A stretch of 64,000 bases of DNA from Bradyrhizobium sp. AUGA SZCCT0158 (GCF_018130065.1 NZ_JAFCME010000009.1:62001-126000), one strand, 5' to 3'; counted from the stretch's first letter, positions 18,031 through 27,981 are shown. The notes: generated by a model not told the origin, from the sequence alone. Numbers and translations: made by a program.

Positions 18031-18060
18031 AGGGGCGGAACGCAGGTTCCGCCCCTTGTT
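18031..18060 (+). terminator. Rho-independent terminator after tctC
   Basis: AGGGGCGGAAC (18031-18041) pairs with GTTCCGCCCCT (18046-18056) around GCAG, followed by TGTTGTTT. It lies 25 bases after the tctC stop. Confidence 0.8.
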
Positions 18061-18188
18061 GTTTCACGGAAGGCGCATCATTTTTCCGGGTATAATCGGG
18101 GCGTCGCCGAATCGGCGCTGTCGATTGCCGCTTCAGGCCGCTAAATTCGCCTTCCCAAAAGCTTGCGAAACCGACGCCAAGAAGTGCC

Positions 18189-18983
18189 ATGAATCAGTAC
18201 CACGACCTGCTCGAACGGATCCTCAGCGACGGCGCGGAGAAGCACGACCGCACCGGCACCGGTACGCTGTCGATCTTCGGTCATCAGATGCGCTTCAACT
18301 TGAGCGCCGGGTTTCCGATGCTGACCACCAAGCGGCTGCCGCTGAAGGCGATCGTGCACGAATTGCTGTGGTTTCTGGCCGGCGACACCAACATCAAATA
18401 CCTCAAGGATAACGGCGTTTCGATCTGGGACGAATGGGCCGACGCCAATGGCGATCTCGGCCCGGTCTATGGTTCGCAATGGCGATCATGGCCGGCGCCC
18501 GACGGCCGCCGCATCGACCAGATTTCCAATCTCATCGACATGATCAAGCGCAACCCGGATTCGCGGCGCCTGATCGTGAGCGCGTGGAATCCGGCCGACG
18601 TCGACAAGATGGCGCTGCCGCCCTGTCACTGCCTGTTCCAGTTCTATGTCGCCAATGGCAAGCTGTCGTGCCAGCTCTATCAGCGCTCCGCCGACGTCTT
18701 CCTCGGCGTGCCCTTCAACATCGCGTCCTACGCATTGCTGACGATGATGGTGGCGCAGGTGACGGGATTGAAGGCGGGAGATTTCGTGCACTCGCTCGGC
18801 GATGCGCATCTGTATTCCAATCATCTCGAACAGGCGCGGCTGCAACTGACGCGCCCGACGCGGCCGCTGCCGGTCATGAAGATCAATCCTGACGTCAAGG
18901 ACATCTTCGCGTTCCGTTACGAGGACTTCGTGCTCGAAGGCTACGATCCGCACCCGCATATCAAGGCTGCGGTCGCGGTGTGA
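18189..18983 (+). CDS. thyA: Thymidylate synthase
   Basis: This 264-residue enzyme converts dUMP and methylene-tetrahydrofolate to dTMP and dihydrofolate. The active-site motif PPCHC has its nucleophile at C146, and the dUMP-binding blocks [24 protein letters not shown] and DAHLYSNH are intact. The length matches E. coli ThyA. Dihydrofolate reductase, which recycles the product, is encoded two genes downstream on the same strand. A TATAAT hexamer at 18091-18096 may be the -10 of its promoter. Confidence 0.98.
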   Translation: MNQYHDLLERILSDGAEKHDRTGTGTLSIFGHQMRFNLSAGFPMLTTKRLPLKAIVHELLWFLAGDTNIKYLKDNGVSIWDEWADANGDLGPVYGSQWRSWPAPDGRRIDQISNLIDMIKRNPDSRRLIVSAWNPADVDKMALPPCHCLFQFYVANGKLSCQLYQRSADVFLGVPFNIASYALLTMMVAQVTGLKAGDFVHSLGDAHLYSNHLEQARLQLTRPTRPLPVMKINPDVKDIFAFRYEDFVLEGYDPHPHIKAAVAV

Positions 18984-18991
18984 GCGATTGA

Positions 18992-19477
18992 ATGGCCCTT
19001 GCTATCCGCCGCGCACGTCCCGATGAAGCCGGGCTTGTCTTGTCCCTGGTTCGCGAACTCGCCGAGTACGAAAAGCTGCTTCACGAGGTCGAGGCCACCG
19101 AAGCTGACATCGACGCCGCGCTGTTCGGCAGCCATCCGCGGCTGTTTTGCGAGATTGCGGAATGGGAGGGGGAGCCGGCCGGCTTCGCGGTCTGGTTCGT
19201 CAATTTCTCAACGTTCAGCGGCCGGTCCGGCATCTATCTTGAGGATCTGTTCGTCCGGCCGGCGCAGCGCGGCAAAGGCATCGGCAACGCGCTGCTGTCG
19301 CAGCTTGCGAAGCAATGTGTGGCCAACGGCTGGTCGCGCTTGCAATGGTCGGTACTGGACTGGAATACGCCGTCGATCGAATTCTACAAATCGCTGGGTG
19401 CAGTCATGATGGACGAGTGGACGGTATGCCGGGTGAGCGGTCCGGCGCTGACGGCGCTGGCGCGGGGCGCGCGCTGA
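18992..19477 (+). CDS. GNAT-family N-acetyltransferase
   Basis: This 161-residue protein has the acetyl-CoA loop VRPAQRGKGIGNALL (about 91-105) and an SLGA motif following ASIEFYK-like sequence, typical of diamine/polyamine-type GNATs (FAVWFVNFSTFSG, GIYLEDLFV). It starts 8 bases after the thyA stop and its stop overlaps the start of folA by one base, so it sits inside the thyA-folA unit. The substrate is unproven; spermidine/spermine or a small amine is suggested by family resemblance only. Confidence 0.88.
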   Translation: MALAIRRARPDEAGLVLSLVRELAEYEKLLHEVEATEADIDAALFGSHPRLFCEIAEWEGEPAGFAVWFVNFSTFSGRSGIYLEDLFVRPAQRGKGIGNALLSQLAKQCVANGWSRLQWSVLDWNTPSIEFYKSLGAVMMDEWTVCRVSGPALTALARGAR

Positions 19478-20004
19478 TGGAGATCGTCCTCGTGGTCGCG
19501 GTCGCCGAGAACGGCGTGATCGGCGCCGATGGCGCCATCCCGTGGCGGCTGAAATCCGACATGCAGCGGTTAAAGGCGATGACGATGGGAAAGCCGATCG
19601 TGATGGGCCGCAAGACCTTCCAGTCGTTTCCGCGCCGGCCACTCCCAGGGCGGACCAACATCGTGGTGACGCGCGATGCCGCCTACCGCGCGGAGGGCGC
19701 CGTGGTCACCACTTCCCTTGCCGACGCCGAGGCGATCGCCACCGGCGATGCGCTGCGACGTTTCGCCACTGAGATCGCGATCATCGGCGGCGCGGAAATC
19801 TACGCGCATTGGATCGATCGTGCCGATCGGCTGGAAATCACCGAGGTGCATGCCCGGCCCGACGGCGACACGCGTTTCGCCGCAATTGCGGCTTCGGACT
19901 GGGAAGAGGTCGCGCGCGTGCGGAATCCGGCCGGACCCGACGACAGCGCCGAGTTCTCCTATGTGACATTTCGTCGGCGCGGCACGCGTCAATTGTCGCA
20001 TTAA
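19477..20004 (+). CDS. folA: Dihydrofolate reductase
   Basis: This 175-residue enzyme reduces dihydrofolate with NADPH. Typical motifs are visible: GVIGADGAIPWRL with the Trp of the active-site loop, GKPIVMGRKTFQSFPRRPLPGRTN, and IIGGAEIYA. The ATG at 19477 overlaps the GNAT stop (TGATG). The open frame begins at 19315, but that part is a shadow of the acetyltransferase. With thyA it closes the thymidylate cycle within 2 kb. Confidence 0.96.
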   Translation: MEIVLVVAVAENGVIGADGAIPWRLKSDMQRLKAMTMGKPIVMGRKTFQSFPRRPLPGRTNIVVTRDAAYRAEGAVVTTSLADAEAIATGDALRRFATEIAIIGGAEIYAHWIDRADRLEITEVHARPDGDTRFAAIAASDWEEVARVRNPAGPDDSAEFSYVTFRRRGTRQLSH

Positions 20005-20073
20005 CCTCGCTAGCCAATGTTTGCATTGACAATTATGGCCCCAATCATAGCTGTTTCAGATCATAAGCTTGCG

Positions 20074-20102
20074 TTGTAAGGGCCCGGGCGGTCCCCTATA
20101 AA
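20074..20102 (+). promoter_or_regulatory. Possible promoter of the hflK-hflC unit
   Basis: TTGTAA (20074-20079) and TATAAA (20097-20102) are separated by 17 bases, 72 bases upstream of the hflK start in the folA-hflK gap. The fit to a sigma-70-type promoter is reasonable; not proven. Confidence 0.45.
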
Positions 20103-20173
20103 GCCGGTCGGACATGCGAGGCCGGGCATTTTGCCCAATCAGGCGGACCCGGGCCCGCGGAGGAGACTTTAAT

Positions 20174-21319
20174 ATGCCGTGGAAGAATCAAGGCGGGGGC
20201 CCGTGGGGCTCGGGTCCGAAGGGACCGTGGGGCAACGGACCTCAATCGGTTGGACCACGCCCGCCCGATCTCGAGGACCTTCTGCGCCGCGGCCAGGACA
20301 AGCTGCAGAATCTTCTGCCCGGCGGCCATTTCAGCGGCATGGGCATCGCACTGGTTCTGATCGGCGCGCTGGCGATCTGGTTCCTGTCGGGCTTCTTCCG
20401 CGTTCAGTCGGAAGAACTCGGCGTGATCCTGCGCTTCGGCAAGCACATCAAGACCGTGCAGCCCGGCCTGAACTACCATCTGCCGTATCCGATCGAGACC
20501 GTGCTGCTGCCGAAGGCGCTGCGCGTTTCCACTATCTCGATCGGCATGACGCTGATCAGCGATCCGAGCGGGCGCGGCCGCACCATGCGCGACGTGCCGG
20601 AAGAAAGCCTGATGCTGACCGGCGACGAGAACATCGTCGACGTCGATTTCACGGTGCTGTGGCGGATCAAGCCGGACGGCGTCGGCAATTTCCTCTTCAA
20701 CATCCAGAACCCCGAAGGCACCGTGAAGGCGGTCGCCGAAAGCGCGATGCGCGAAGTGATCGGCCGTTCCAACATCCAGCCGATCCTGACCGGTGCCCGC
20801 ACCACCACGGAAGCCGGCGTGCAGGAGCTGATGCAGAAGACGCTCGACAATTACGGTTCGGGCGTCCAGATCACACAGGTACAGATGCAGAAGGTCGATC
20901 CGCCCGCGCAGGTGATCGACGCGTTCCGCGACGTGCAGGCCGCCCGCGCCGACCTCGAGCGTCTGCAGAACGAAGCGCAGACTTACGCCAACCGCGTCGT
21001 TCCGGACGCTCGCGGCCGCGCCGCACAGATCCTGCAGGTCGCCGAAGGTTACAAGGAACAGGCGGTCGCCGAGGCCAAGGGCCAGAGCGCGCGCTTCCTG
21101 AAGGTCTATGACGAATACAACAAGGCGAAAGACGTGACGCGGCAGCGGATTTACCTGGAGACAATGGAACGTATCCTCGCCAATGCCGAGAAGCTCGTCT
21201 ATGACGGCGGCCCGAATGGACAGAACATGGTGCCGTATCTGCCGCTCAACGAGTTGTCGCCGCGGCGAACGCCGACGCCGCCCGCCACCGGTCAGCAGCA
21301 GCAGGGAGGCAACCGATGA
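20174..21319 (+). CDS. hflK: FtsH protease activity modulator HflK
   Basis: This 381-residue membrane protein of the SPFH/band-7 family has a glycine/proline-rich N-terminus (PWGSGPKGPWGNGPQ), one transmembrane segment (about 57-78), the band-7 domain (about 80-260) and a coiled-coil C-terminal part. HflK and HflC form a large periplasm-facing cage around the FtsH protease. GGAGA lies upstream of the ATG at 20174. The stop overlaps the hflC start by 4 bases, as expected for subunits made in equal amounts. Confidence 0.95.
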   Translation: MPWKNQGGGPWGSGPKGPWGNGPQSVGPRPPDLEDLLRRGQDKLQNLLPGGHFSGMGIALVLIGALAIWFLSGFFRVQSEELGVILRFGKHIKTVQPGLNYHLPYPIETVLLPKALRVSTISIGMTLISDPSGRGRTMRDVPEESLMLTGDENIVDVDFTVLWRIKPDGVGNFLFNIQNPEGTVKAVAESAMREVIGRSNIQPILTGARTTTEAGVQELMQKTLDNYGSGVQITQVQMQKVDPPAQVIDAFRDVQAARADLERLQNEAQTYANRVVPDARGRAAQILQVAEGYKEQAVAEAKGQSARFLKVYDEYNKAKDVTRQRIYLETMERILANAEKLVYDGGPNGQNMVPYLPLNELSPRRTPTPPATGQQQQGGNR

Positions 21320-22224
21320 GGTCTCCCGTCACAGGCATTGTCCTCCTGATCTCGCTGTTCGTCGTCGTCATCTTCGGCTACAGCTCCGTCTTCACCGTCG
21401 ACCAGACCCAGCAAGTGCTGGTGGTGCGGCTCGGTGAACCGATCCGCGTCGTCACCGAACCGGGCCTGAACTTCAAGGCGCCGTTCATCGACACCGTCAT
21501 CTCGATCGACAAGCGCATCCTCGATCTGGAAAATCCGTCGCAGGAAGTGATCGCTTCGGACCAGAAGCGGCTGGTGGTCGACGCCTTCGCCCGCTACCGC
21601 ATCAAGAACGCGCTGCGCTTCTATCAGAGCATCGGCTCGATCCAGGCCGCCAACGTCCAGCTCACCACGTTGCTGAACGCGGCGCTGCGCCGCGTGCTGG
21701 GCGAGGTCTCCTTCATCACGGTGGTGCGCGACGAGCGCGAAGCCCTGATGCTGCGTATTCGCGAACAACTCGACAAGGAAGCCGACGGTTACGGCATCCA
21801 GGTGGTCGACGTGCGAATCCGCCGCGCCGATCTGCCGGAGCAGAACAGCCAGGCGGTCTATCAGCGCATGCAGACCGAGCGCGCGCGCGAGGCCGCCGAG
21901 TTCCGCGCCCAGGGCGGACAGAAGGCGCAGGAGATCAGGTCGAAGGCCGATCGTGAGGCGACCGTCATCATCGCGGAAGCCAATTCGACGTCCGAACAGA
22001 CGCGTGGTGCCGGCGACGCCGAGCGCAACCGGCTGTTCGCCGAGGCCTATGGCAAGGATCCCGACTTCTTCGCCTTCTACCGCTCGATGTCGGCCTATGA
22101 GACCGGGCTTCGCAGCAACGACACCCGCTTCCTGTTGCGGCCGGATTCGGAGTTCTTCCGCTTCTTCGCCAATTCGGCCGGCCACCCGCCAGCCGCCCCC
22201 GCGCCAGCCACGCCGAAGCAATAG
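21316..22224 (+). CDS. hflC: FtsH protease activity modulator HflC
   Basis: This 302-residue SPFH protein has an N-terminal membrane anchor (about 5-25), then the band-7 domain (VDQTQQVLVVRLGEP, PGLNFKAPF) and a coiled coil with ERAREAAEFRAQGG. It is the partner of HflK. The ATG is fused to the hflK stop (ATGA). It ends in a proline/alanine tail. The envelope quality-control genes DUF2065 and degP follow on the same strand. Confidence 0.96.
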   Translation: MRSPVTGIVLLISLFVVVIFGYSSVFTVDQTQQVLVVRLGEPIRVVTEPGLNFKAPFIDTVISIDKRILDLENPSQEVIASDQKRLVVDAFARYRIKNALRFYQSIGSIQAANVQLTTLLNAALRRVLGEVSFITVVRDEREALMLRIREQLDKEADGYGIQVVDVRIRRADLPEQNSQAVYQRMQTERAREAAEFRAQGGQKAQEIRSKADREATVIIAEANSTSEQTRGAGDAERNRLFAEAYGKDPDFFAFYRSMSAYETGLRSNDTRFLLRPDSEFFRFFANSAGHPPAAPAPATPKQ

Positions 22225-22316
22225 CTCTCGGCCGGCCAACACCATATCAGGCGAAGCGGACCCCGCTTCGCCTGCGACAAAAGCAAGAACTGCGTTCAGC
22301 GGGAGGTTGCCATCCG

Positions 22317-22517
22317 ATGAGGTCCATAGCGTTTGCCGACTTCCTCATCGGCCTGGGAATCCTGTTTGTGCTGGAAGGCCTGATGTTCGCGGCAAGCCCG
22401 GCCTGGATGCGCCGGGCGATGAAGAGCGCGATGACGACGCCGGACAACATTCTGCGCGTGGTGGGCATCGGATCGGCGGTCGTGGGCCTGCTCCTGATCT
22501 GGCTGGTTCGCCGCTAG
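22317..22517 (+). CDS. DUF2065 small membrane protein
   Basis: This 66-residue protein has two hydrophobic segments (about 5-24 and 46-62) and the DUF2065 pattern FLIGLGILFVLEGLMFAASP with MRR in between. Proteins of this family are commonly encoded next to hflC; the function is not established. GGGAGG lies 10 bases upstream of the ATG. Confidence 0.85.
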   Translation: MRSIAFADFLIGLGILFVLEGLMFAASPAWMRRAMKSAMTTPDNILRVVGIGSAVVGLLLIWLVRR

Positions 22518-22677
22518 CGCCGGCTGTGCCGACCTTGGCAAATCGTCTGCGGAATCAACGAAATCGTGAGCCGCCGATGGCCGGTTTTTCGCCGAAATGC
22601 CCGGTTCAAATGCTTGCGCCTCAGACCCGTTCGGGCGCACTGTGGACCCCAAATCGACCCGCTGGAGAGAAGCTGAC

Positions 22678-24195
22678 ATGACCGGAGCCAGACCCGCTTT
22701 GAGCCGTCGCCTGCGCATGATGGGGGCTGCGATTTCACTCGGCGCCGCCGGCGCTCTGGCTTCAGCGCCGGCTTTTGCGCGGGGCCCGGACGGCATCGCC
22801 GACATCGCTGAAAAGGTGATCGACGCCGTCGTCAATATCTCGACCTCGCAGAACGTCGAGGCCAAGGGTGGTGGTGGTGGCGGCGACCGGCAGGCCACGC
22901 CGCAATTGCCGCCGGGTTCGCCGTTCGAGGAATTCTTCGACGACTTCTTCAAGAACCGGCGCGGCGGCGCTCCCAAGGGCGGCGAGCGAAGCGAGATGCA
23001 GCCGCGCAAGACCAATTCGCTCGGCTCCGGTTTCATCATCGATACCGCTGGCGTCGTCGTCACCAATAATCACGTCATCGCGGATGCCGACGAGATCAAC
23101 ATCATCATGAACGACGGCACCAAGATCAGGGCCGAACTGGTCGGTGTCGATAAGAAGACCGATATCGCGGTGCTGAAATTCAAGCCGGTGAAGCCGCTGG
23201 TCGCGGTCAAGTTCGGCGAGTCCGACAAACTGCGTCTCGGCGAATGGGTGATTGCGATCGGCAATCCCTTCAGCCTCGGCGGCTCGGTGACGGCCGGCAT
23301 CGTCTCGGCGCGCAACCGCGATATCAGCCAGGGGCCCTACGACAGCTACATCCAGACCGACGCCTCCATCAACCGCGGCAATTCCGGCGGTCCGCTGTTC
23401 AACCTCGAGGGCGAAGTGGTCGGCGTCAACACGCTGATCATCTCGCCGACCGGCGGTTCGATCGGCCTCGGCTTTGCAGTACCTTCGAAGACCGTGATCG
23501 GCGTGGTCAATCAGCTCCGGGAATTCGGCGAGCTGCGCCGCGGCTGGCTCGGCGTACGCATCCAGCAGGTCACCGACGAGATCGCCGAAAGCCTCAACAT
23601 CAAGCCGGCGCGCGGCGCGCTGGTCGCCGGCATCGACGACAAGGGCCCGGCCAAGCCCGCCGGGATCGAGCCCGGCGACGTCGTGGTCAAGTTCGACGGC
23701 AAGGACGTCAAGGATCCGAAGGACCTGTCGCGGGTGGTCGCCGACACCGCGGTCGGCAAGGAAGTCGAAGTCGTCGTCATCCGCAAGGGCGCGGAGGAAA
23801 CCAAGAAGGTGACGCTCGGCCGGCTCGAGGATAACGAGAAGGTGCAGCAGGCCGCCGCCAAGTCGAAGGACGAGCCTGCCGCCGAGAAGCCGGTCACGCA
23901 GAAGGTGCTCGGTCTCGACCTGGCCGCGCTGAGCAAGGATCTGCGCGGCAAGTACAAGATCAAGGACAGCGTCAAGGGCGTGGTCATCACCGGCGTCGAC
24001 AACGCGTCCGATGCCGCCGAGAAGCGGCTGTCCGCCGGCGACGTCATCGTCGAAGTGGCGCAGGAGGCGGTGACGAACACCGCCGACGTCAAGAAGCGGG
24101 TCGATCAGATCAAGAAGGACGGGCGTAAGTCGGTCCTGCTGATGGTTGCCAACGGCGAAGGCGAACTGCGCTTCGTGCCGCTGCTCGTTCAGTAG
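22678..24195 (+). CDS. degP: Periplasmic serine protease/chaperone, Do family
   Basis: This 505-residue protein has a signal peptide (about 1-35), a trypsin-like domain with catalytic triad H132 (TNNHVIAD), D162 (KTDIAVLK) and S236 (GNSGGPLF), then two PDZ domains (about 295-385 and 410-500). It degrades or refolds misfolded envelope proteins. The long LQ-like loop contains a glycine run (GGGGGGD). The ATG at 22678 places the signal peptide at the N-terminus; the frame is open from 22597. It is grouped with hflKC and DUF2065 in a proteostasis cluster. Confidence 0.96.
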   Translation: MTGARPALSRRLRMMGAAISLGAAGALASAPAFARGPDGIADIAEKVIDAVVNISTSQNVEAKGGGGGGDRQATPQLPPGSPFEEFFDDFFKNRRGGAPKGGERSEMQPRKTNSLGSGFIIDTAGVVVTNNHVIADADEINIIMNDGTKIRAELVGVDKKTDIAVLKFKPVKPLVAVKFGESDKLRLGEWVIAIGNPFSLGGSVTAGIVSARNRDISQGPYDSYIQTDASINRGNSGGPLFNLEGEVVGVNTLIISPTGGSIGLGFAVPSKTVIGVVNQLREFGELRRGWLGVRIQQVTDEIAESLNIKPARGALVAGIDDKGPAKPAGIEPGDVVVKFDGKDVKDPKDLSRVVADTAVGKEVEVVVIRKGAEETKKVTLGRLEDNEKVQQAAAKSKDEPAAEKPVTQKVLGLDLAALSKDLRGKYKIKDSVKGVVITGVDNASDAAEKRLSAGDVIVEVAQEAVTNTADVKKRVDQIKKDGRKSVLLMVANGEGELRFVPLLVQ

Positions 24196-24231
24196 GAAGC
24201 TTGGAACCGGCGGCGCTTTTCGCTGCCGTTC

Positions 24232-24252
24232 GCCGGCCTTTCTTGGGCCGGC
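24232..24252 (+). terminator. Hairpin downstream of degP
   Basis: GCCGGCC (24232-24238) and GGCCGGC (24246-24252) form a 7-bp stem 36 bases after the degP stop. It has no clear T tract, so termination is uncertain. Confidence 0.4.
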
Positions 24253-24417
24253 TGTGTTGGCGGGCGGTGTCTCGACCGGCCGCCTGACAGCAAATCCAAT
24301 CAAGCCAAATCCGATCAAGCGATGACCCGACCCCGTGGCAGGCGTGCGCAAGCACCCTGCGTCACGTCGCGCCTACCCGTGTCCAATGTCGATTAATTGC
24401 TTCCTTGGACGGGGGCC

Positions 24418-24735
24418 ATGGCCGACGATCCGCATCTCGGAAAACGGCGGGATCACCTCAACGCCCGACTGGCGGTGGCGCAGATGCTGGGGACGCGCTC
24501 GGTCACCGAACGGCTGCATCGCCTACTGATTTTCTGTTGCGGATACATGGCATCCGCAAAGGCCAAACGCCAGACCGCGCTGAAGAAGAACCGGCGACGG
24601 ATCGGTCGAGGACATCAAGGCATGGTGGACGCCATCTCGGCCAATCGCATGGAACCGGCAATCGATAAGATCTTTGCGCTCGCCCTTATGGAGCGCGGCG
24701 CGCATTTCGGCAAAGTGGCGATCGCTATTGGATGA
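24418..24735 (+). CDS. Hypothetical small basic protein
   Basis: A frame of 105 codons from ATG 24418 is rich in Arg and Lys (KAKRQTALKKNRRRIGRG). It has one short hydrophobic stretch (LLIFCCGYMAS) but no recognised domain. No convincing ribosome binding site is seen and the base composition is a little lower in GC than neighbours. It may be a real orphan or a chance frame. Bases 24736-25035 that follow hold no gene I can support. Confidence 0.3.
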   Translation: MADDPHLGKRRDHLNARLAVAQMLGTRSVTERLHRLLIFCCGYMASAKAKRQTALKKNRRRIGRGHQGMVDAISANRMEPAIDKIFALALMERGAHFGKVAIAIG

Positions 24736-25035
24736 ACCGCCGCATACCAAAAATGGCAGCATCTGGCCACATGCAACTCTTGGTGTTCCAGCAATTGCTT
24801 CCGTTGCCATTAAGCTTTAAATTCACGCTATTCGCCTCGTCGAAAGAACGGGCGCCGCCTGGCGCTCGCGAGAGCTGAACGGGATTTACAACCGAGCTGG
24901 GTTTGCCGCCTCGCCGAAAGCGGGCCCGCCCCAAAAGATGACGCGACGCGTAGACCGGCTGTGAGCGAGACCACTAGCGCGAGAACGATGCCGACCGCGC
25001 GGGAACGGCAGCGAGCAGGTGGATGAAAATGAACA

Positions 25036-26091
25036 ATGACCGAAGACAAGAGCAAACTGCTGAGATCGCTTACGATCGATCGCAGCGCCGGCAAGGCGGA
25101 GCGATCGGGCAGCCGTTGGTTGCCGATCTCATTGGTGATTATCATCTGCGTCGTCGGATTCGCCGCCTTTGCCGCATTCGAGTTCCACAGGCAGGACCCG
25201 ACCAAAGAGGGCGCATCGCGCACCGCACAGCAGCCCGTCGCACAAGCGCAGGCGCCACAGCAGCCGCCAACGAATAGCAAGGCGACCGGCAGCCTGGCGG
25301 CCTCCGGCTATGTGGTGGCGCGCCGCAAGGCGACCGTTGCCGCCGAGATCACCGGCAAGGTGGTCGAAGTGTTCATCGACGAAGGCATGACAGTGACCGA
25401 GGGGCAGGTCGTCGCGCGGCTCGACAGCGTGCTTGCTGAACGGGACTATGAGCTGGCCCGCTCGCGCGCCGAGACGGCCAATGCGGCGATCGCCGCGATC
25501 GCCGCCGATCTGGAGGACGCGACCCGGATCATGACGCGCGTGCAAACACTCTCGCAGAAGAATTTTGCGACCGAGGCCGATCTGACCAAGGCGCAGGCCC
25601 GGGTCGGCGTGCTCAACGCGCAAATGCGCCAGGCGCAGTCGCAATTCGAGACCGCCAAGATCGACGCCAGGCGCAGCGCCTCGATGCTCGACAAGCATCA
25701 GATCAGGGCGCCTTTCGCCGGTGTCGTCATCGACCGCAGCGCACAGCCCGGCGAGATGATTTCGCCGATGTCGGTGGGTGGCTACACGCGGACCGGCATC
25801 TGCACCATCGTCGACATGGATTCAATCGAGATCGAAGTCGACGTCAATGAGGCCTTCATCGGCCGGGTCGTCGCCGGAGGCGCCGTGAACGCGATGCTGG
25901 ATGCGTATCCGGACTGGACGATTCCCGCCTCGGTGATTGCCATAGTGCCGACGGCGAACCGCGAGAAGGCCACGGTGAAGGTTCGAATCCGCTTCGACAA
26001 GAAGGATCCGCGCATCCTGCCCGACATGGCGGTGAAAGTGAATTTCCTGGCCGATGTGAAGGACGCCACCAAGACCACCGCCGCGAACTAG
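25036..26091 (+). CDS. HlyD/MacA-type periplasmic adaptor of an ABC exporter
   Basis: This 351-residue protein has one N-terminal membrane segment (about 28-48), then the biotinyl-lipoyl-like halves (SGYVVARRKATVAAEITGKV and IRAPFAGVVIDRSAQPGE) flanking a coiled-coil hairpin (about 135-215), then a beta-barrel domain. It is the membrane fusion protein of the tripartite or MacAB-like system encoded by the next three genes. No outer-membrane TolC-like gene is in the window. The start is the first ATG of the frame, with a weak ribosome site. Confidence 0.9.
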   Translation: MTEDKSKLLRSLTIDRSAGKAERSGSRWLPISLVIIICVVGFAAFAAFEFHRQDPTKEGASRTAQQPVAQAQAPQQPPTNSKATGSLAASGYVVARRKATVAAEITGKVVEVFIDEGMTVTEGQVVARLDSVLAERDYELARSRAETANAAIAAIAADLEDATRIMTRVQTLSQKNFATEADLTKAQARVGVLNAQMRQAQSQFETAKIDARRSASMLDKHQIRAPFAGVVIDRSAQPGEMISPMSVGGYTRTGICTIVDMDSIEIEVDVNEAFIGRVVAGGAVNAMLDAYPDWTIPASVIAIVPTANREKATVKVRIRFDKKDPRILPDMAVKVNFLADVKDATKTTAAN

Positions 26092-26123
26092 CTTCCGGCC
26101 GGAAACCTTGAGAGGAGAAAAGC

Positions 26124-26822
26124 GTGACAGCCGAGCATCCGATGGTTCGTCTTACCGGCGTAGCCAAGCGTTTCACCAAGGGCAAGGAAACAATCTCGAT
26201 CTTCGACCATCTCGATCTTGCGATTCCGCGCGGCGACTTCATCGCCGTCATGGGACCGTCCGGTTCGGGCAAGACGACGCTGCTAAATTTGCTCGGGGGT
26301 ATCGATCGCGTCGACGCCGGCGAAATTTCGGTTGCGGACCAGCGCATCGATGGTCTCTCCGAAGGTGAACTCGCCGCCTGGAGGGCCGCCAATATCGGCT
26401 TCATCTTCCAATTCTACAATCTGATGCCGATGCTGACCGCGGCGCAGAACGTTGAACTGCCGTTGTTGCTCACCAGGTTGAACCGCAAGGATCGCGCCGC
26501 GCGCGTTCACACCGCACTGTCCGTGGTTGGACTCGCCGATCGGGTCAAGCATCGTCCGCGCGAAATGTCGGGCGGCCAGCAGCAGCGCGTGGCGATTGCA
26601 CGCGCGATTGTCTCGGATCCAAACCTGTTGCTGTGCGACGAACCGACCGGCGACCTCGACCGGCAATCCGCCGACGAGATCCTTTCAATCCTGCAATTGC
26701 TGAATGGCGAACTCGGCAAGACCATCGTGATGGTAACGCACGATCCGGCGGCGGCCAACTATGCCAAGCGCGTCCTGCATCTCGACAAGGGCCGCTTCGT
26801 CGAACGGGAGCTCGCCGCGTGA
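26124..26822 (+). CDS. ABC transporter ATPase, MacB/LolD type
   Basis: This 232-residue ATPase has Walker [10 protein letters not shown], signature [14 protein letters not shown] and Walker [13 protein letters not shown], the typical form for ATPases that drive FtsX-like (type VII, mechanotransmission) permeases. It starts at GTG with GAGGAG about 9 bases upstream. The stop (TGA 26820-26822) overlaps the GTG start of the first permease, implying coupled translation. Confidence 0.94.
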   Translation: MTAEHPMVRLTGVAKRFTKGKETISIFDHLDLAIPRGDFIAVMGPSGSGKTTLLNLLGGIDRVDAGEISVADQRIDGLSEGELAAWRAANIGFIFQFYNLMPMLTAAQNVELPLLLTRLNRKDRAARVHTALSVVGLADRVKHRPREMSGGQQQRVAIARAIVSDPNLLLCDEPTGDLDRQSADEILSILQLLNGELGKTIVMVTHDPAAANYAKRVLHLDKGRFVERELAA

Positions 26823-27979
26823 ACGACTTCGACCTGGTCCGGAAAAACCTGTTCCGCCGCAAATTGCGCGCCAGCCTGATGATCGTGTCGATCCTGATCG
26901 CCTTCATGATCTTCGGCGTGCTCGCTGGATTCTACCGCGCCTTCACCGCCGGCGAAGATGCCGCCGCCGCGGACCGCATGATCACCGTCAACAAGATCAA
27001 CTTCACCCAGCCGCTGCCGATCGCCTACTATAATCGGGTGCGGGCGGTGGAAGGCGTGCGGCAGGTGACCTTCGCCAACTGGTTCGGCGGCTACTATCAG
27101 GACCCGAAGAATTTCCTGATGTCGCTGGCGATCGAGCCGAGCACCTATTTCGACGTGTACCGCAGCGAATTCGAAGTTCCGCCCGAACAGCTTCAAGCCT
27201 TCATGCGAGATCGCGGCAGCGCGGTGGTCGGCGAAAGCCTGGCGCAGAAGTGGGGCTGGAAGATCGGCGATCGCATCCCCGTTGCGAGCAATATTTTCAG
27301 CCAGAAGAGCGGCGGGCATACCTGGGATCTCACCATTGCCGGCATCGTCAAGGGCAAGGCCGAGCACGTCGACACCAACTTCCTGCTGTTTCAATACGCC
27401 TACTTCGACGAGACCCGCTCGTTCGGCAAGGACACCATCGGCTGGATGATCCTTCAGACCACCTCTCCCGAAAGCAACCCTCGCGTAGCAAAGACGATCG
27501 ACGCGATGTTCGCCAATTCTACCGCCGAGACCTCGACCGACACCGAAAAGGCCTTCGGCAAGGCGTTCGCGGCCCAGTTCGGCAACATCGCGCTGATCGT
27601 ATTGCTGGTTGTGGGTGCCGCCTTCGTCACCATCCTGATGATCGTCGGCAATACCATGGCGCTGTCGATCCGGGAGCGCACCCGCGAGATCGGCGTGCTG
27701 AAGACGCTCGGCTTTTCGGGCCCGCGGATCCTTGGGATGGTGCTCGGCGAATCCGTATTGCTGGCGCTGCTCGGCGGAATTCCCGGGCTGGCGATTGCGG
27801 CGCTGATCGCCATGGCCCTGCGCTCGAGCCTCTCCAACATCGCGCCCGCTTTTGCCGTGTCGCCGACCATCATCATGCAGGGCCTGGCGTTGATGATTGC
27901 GCTCGGGCTGATCACGGGGATCATTCCGGCGCTCAACGCCATGCGGCTCAAAATTGCAACCGCGCTTGGACGGGGATAG
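26819..27979 (+). CDS. ABC transporter permease, FtsX/MacB family (first)
   Basis: This 386-residue protein has one N-terminal transmembrane segment (about 20-42), a large periplasmic domain (about 43-260) and three C-terminal segments. The cytoplasmic coupling motif is ERTREIGVLKTLGFS. The GTG at 26819 overlaps the ATPase stop (GTGA). The upstream open frame (from 26633) is the ATPase shadow. It pairs with the second, only distantly similar permease to give a heterodimer rather than a MacB homodimer (inference). Confidence 0.92.
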   Translation: MNDFDLVRKNLFRRKLRASLMIVSILIAFMIFGVLAGFYRAFTAGEDAAAADRMITVNKINFTQPLPIAYYNRVRAVEGVRQVTFANWFGGYYQDPKNFLMSLAIEPSTYFDVYRSEFEVPPEQLQAFMRDRGSAVVGESLAQKWGWKIGDRIPVASNIFSQKSGGHTWDLTIAGIVKGKAEHVDTNFLLFQYAYFDETRSFGKDTIGWMILQTTSPESNPRVAKTIDAMFANSTAETSTDTEKAFGKAFAAQFGNIALIVLLVVGAAFVTILMIVGNTMALSIRERTREIGVLKTLGFSGPRILGMVLGESVLLALLGGIPGLAIAALIAMALRSSLSNIAPAFAVSPTIIMQGLALMIALGLITGIIPALNAMRLKIATALGRG

Positions 27980-27981
27980 AC

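Noticed and set aside
22762-24351. 529-codon minus-strand frame opposite degP
   Set aside because: Antisense shadow of degP; composition typical of reverse-frame translations.
24335-24529. 64-codon plus-strand frame overlapping the hypothetical gene at 24418
   Set aside because: It shares most of its length with a better frame, has no ribosome site and no family features.
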